Shown piece by piece: positions 6,814-7,547 of a stretch of 7,547 nt of DNA. Under the pieces are notes generated by a model. It ran no database searches and was not told the origin of the DNA. It saw nothing but the letters and a program-made list of their open reading frames with translations. The DNA lies in assembly GCA_947302185.1 (NCBI GenBank), contig CAMYVI010000119.1:1-7547 (forward strand), in the 5' to 3' direction. Source of the DNA: an uncultured Lachnospiraceae bacterium (GTDB taxonomy: Bacteria; Bacillota_A; Clostridia; Lachnospirales; Lachnospiraceae). A program made the translations under genes and the position numbers. How positions within the stretch are numbered: position 1 is the first letter of the stretch; each line of letters starts with the position of its first letter.

Positions 6814-7410
6814 ATGTTAGCAGCAATCGAAAAATTTTTTATCGGAGTATTTAGTTTCTTATTTGTCCAGATATTTGTCCTGACCGGCTCTCTTCCGGTG
6901 GAAGAAGGCGGGGTAGGTCTTCCGGGGATTGTCAGCTTCCTCATATGGATTTTTCTTATGTTCCTTTTCTTTAAGGTATCAAAACTCGGCACCGCAATCC
7001 TGGCCGGAATCGGGTACTTAGTTATGAGGGTGATGACAGTAGGTACAGACGGTATTGAAAGATTTTTTGAAAGTGAAGCATTCTCTTATCTGATAATGCT
7101 GGTTGTTGTAATTGTCGTTCTTTTTAAGCTATTGGGCGGATCGTCAAGCACACACAAAGCACAAGGCAGCGGGACCGGAAGAACTTCCGGGCACACATGC
7201 CCGCGCTGTAACAGCTATTTAATCGCAGTGCCTGCAAGACAGGTCCCGACAGGCAGATATGATATTCGGGACGGGGATGGTTACTGGGAGTATGATTACA
7301 GTACAAGCCAGACTAAGAGCAGATGGGTGGTCCCCAAGGTGCAGGTCCCGGAATATGAGGTTGTACCCGCTCATTATGAGTGTCCTAACTGTAAATATAC
7401 ATCACTTTAA
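6814..7410 (+). CDS. Four-helix membrane protein with a C-terminal split zinc ribbon; function unknown
   Basis: The product has 198 residues. Hydrophobic segments lie at about 10-27, 35-55, 59-77 and 90-109. The loops at 28-34 and 78-89 are acidic, while lysines flank the other ends (K7, K54, K57, K105), so by the positive-inside rule both termini face the cytoplasm. A short Ser/Gly/Thr linker (110-127) leads to CPRC (129-132) and CPNC (190-193), a four-cysteine zinc ribbon whose halves are separated by an unusually long 57-residue insert rich in Tyr, Trp, Val and Asp (YWEYDYS at 157-163). I do not recognise a named family. It follows the kinase-nuclease gene by 110 nt in the same orientation and may have its own promoter, so membership in the same system is possible but unproven. 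The zinc ribbon could bind nucleic acid or a partner protein at the membrane. Confidence 0.88.
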   Translation: MLAAIEKFFIGVFSFLFVQIFVLTGSLPVEEGGVGLPGIVSFLIWIFLMFLFFKVSKLGTAILAGIGYLVMRVMTVGTDGIERFFESEAFSYLIMLVVVIVVLFKLLGGSSSTHKAQGSGTGRTSGHTCPRCNSYLIAVPARQVPTGRYDIRDGDGYWEYDYSTSQTKSRWVVPKVQVPEYEVVPAHYECPNCKYTSL

Positions 7411-7547
7411 TTTCCGACACGGAACTCTTTTGGCGTAAGTTTTTGATGAGTGTGAAGAATAATAATCGAATCAAACGAGAAATACAATCGAAGGTTATTC
7501 ATAAAGTGACAGAATAAATGCATATTTAGCAAAACATAAGGAAAAAG
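7411..7547 (+). other. Non-coding right end of the window; no gene or convincing terminator
   Basis: AT-rich DNA without an open frame of note. TTCC-GACAC-GGAA just after the stop is followed by CTCTTTT, but a four-base stem is too weak to call a terminator. An imperfect inverted repeat (7457-7469 and 7488-7500, 10 of 13 bases matched) and a direct repeat AATCGAA (7464-7470 and 7486-7492, 22 bp apart) are visible. The last bases, AAGGAAAAAG, might be the ribosome binding site of a gene starting beyond the window. Confidence 0.5.

Noticed and set aside
7412..7431. Possible intrinsic terminator after the third gene
   Set aside because: The stem TTCC/GGAA has only four pairs and the T-run is short and interrupted.
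7506..7530. Promoter near the right edge starting with GTGACA
   Set aside because: No -10-like hexamer occurs at a usable spacing.

Overview
The window carries three plus-strand genes and almost no spare DNA. Moderate GC, AGA/GGA/ATA-rich codon use, strong GGAGG-type ribosome binding sites and low-GC intergenic DNA fit a Gram-positive gut-type Clostridia, most like Lachnospiraceae or a relative; this is inference from style, not from a marker gene. No tRNA, rRNA, transposase, integrase or CRISPR array is visible.

Layout: (1) positions 1-2166 hold the 3' part of a large gene that is already open at the left edge. It begins in a 30-bp in-frame tandem repeat encoding a charged linker, passes through a helical stretch and several beta-type modules with an IPAGT-like signature, and ends in a helical domain. 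(2) After a 25-nt gap comes the central gene, 2192-6703, encoding 1503 residues. In order I read a divergent Ser/Thr protein kinase domain, a Rossmann-like domain ending in an RyR/TrkA-associated type EHLSW...HPC segment, a helical spacer, a CARF-like Rossmann domain, two copies of an approximately 65-residue module, and a C-terminal PD-(D/E)xK nuclease-like domain resembling Card1/Can2 (DUF1887). (3) After 110 nt of AT-rich DNA with a consensus -10 box comes a 198-residue protein with four membrane helices and a split zinc ribbon, 6814-7410. The last 137 nt hold no gene.

How they may work together: the first two genes are close enough to be one transcript, and the second has the make-up of a conflict or stress-response protein, with a kinase and nucleotide-sensor-like modules upstream of a nuclease-like effector on one chain. 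That is the candidate undescribed system here. A plausible model is that a signal, either a nucleotide ligand or the state of the first protein, is read by the middle domains, tuned by phosphorylation, and released as nucleic-acid cleavage. The serine at the usual catalytic-acid position of the nuclease and the degenerate ligand motif of the CARF-like domain leave open whether it cuts and what it binds. The membrane zinc-ribbon gene may belong to the locus or merely lie next to it, since it has its own possible promoter. Domain calls rest on reading motifs by eye, not on profile searches.
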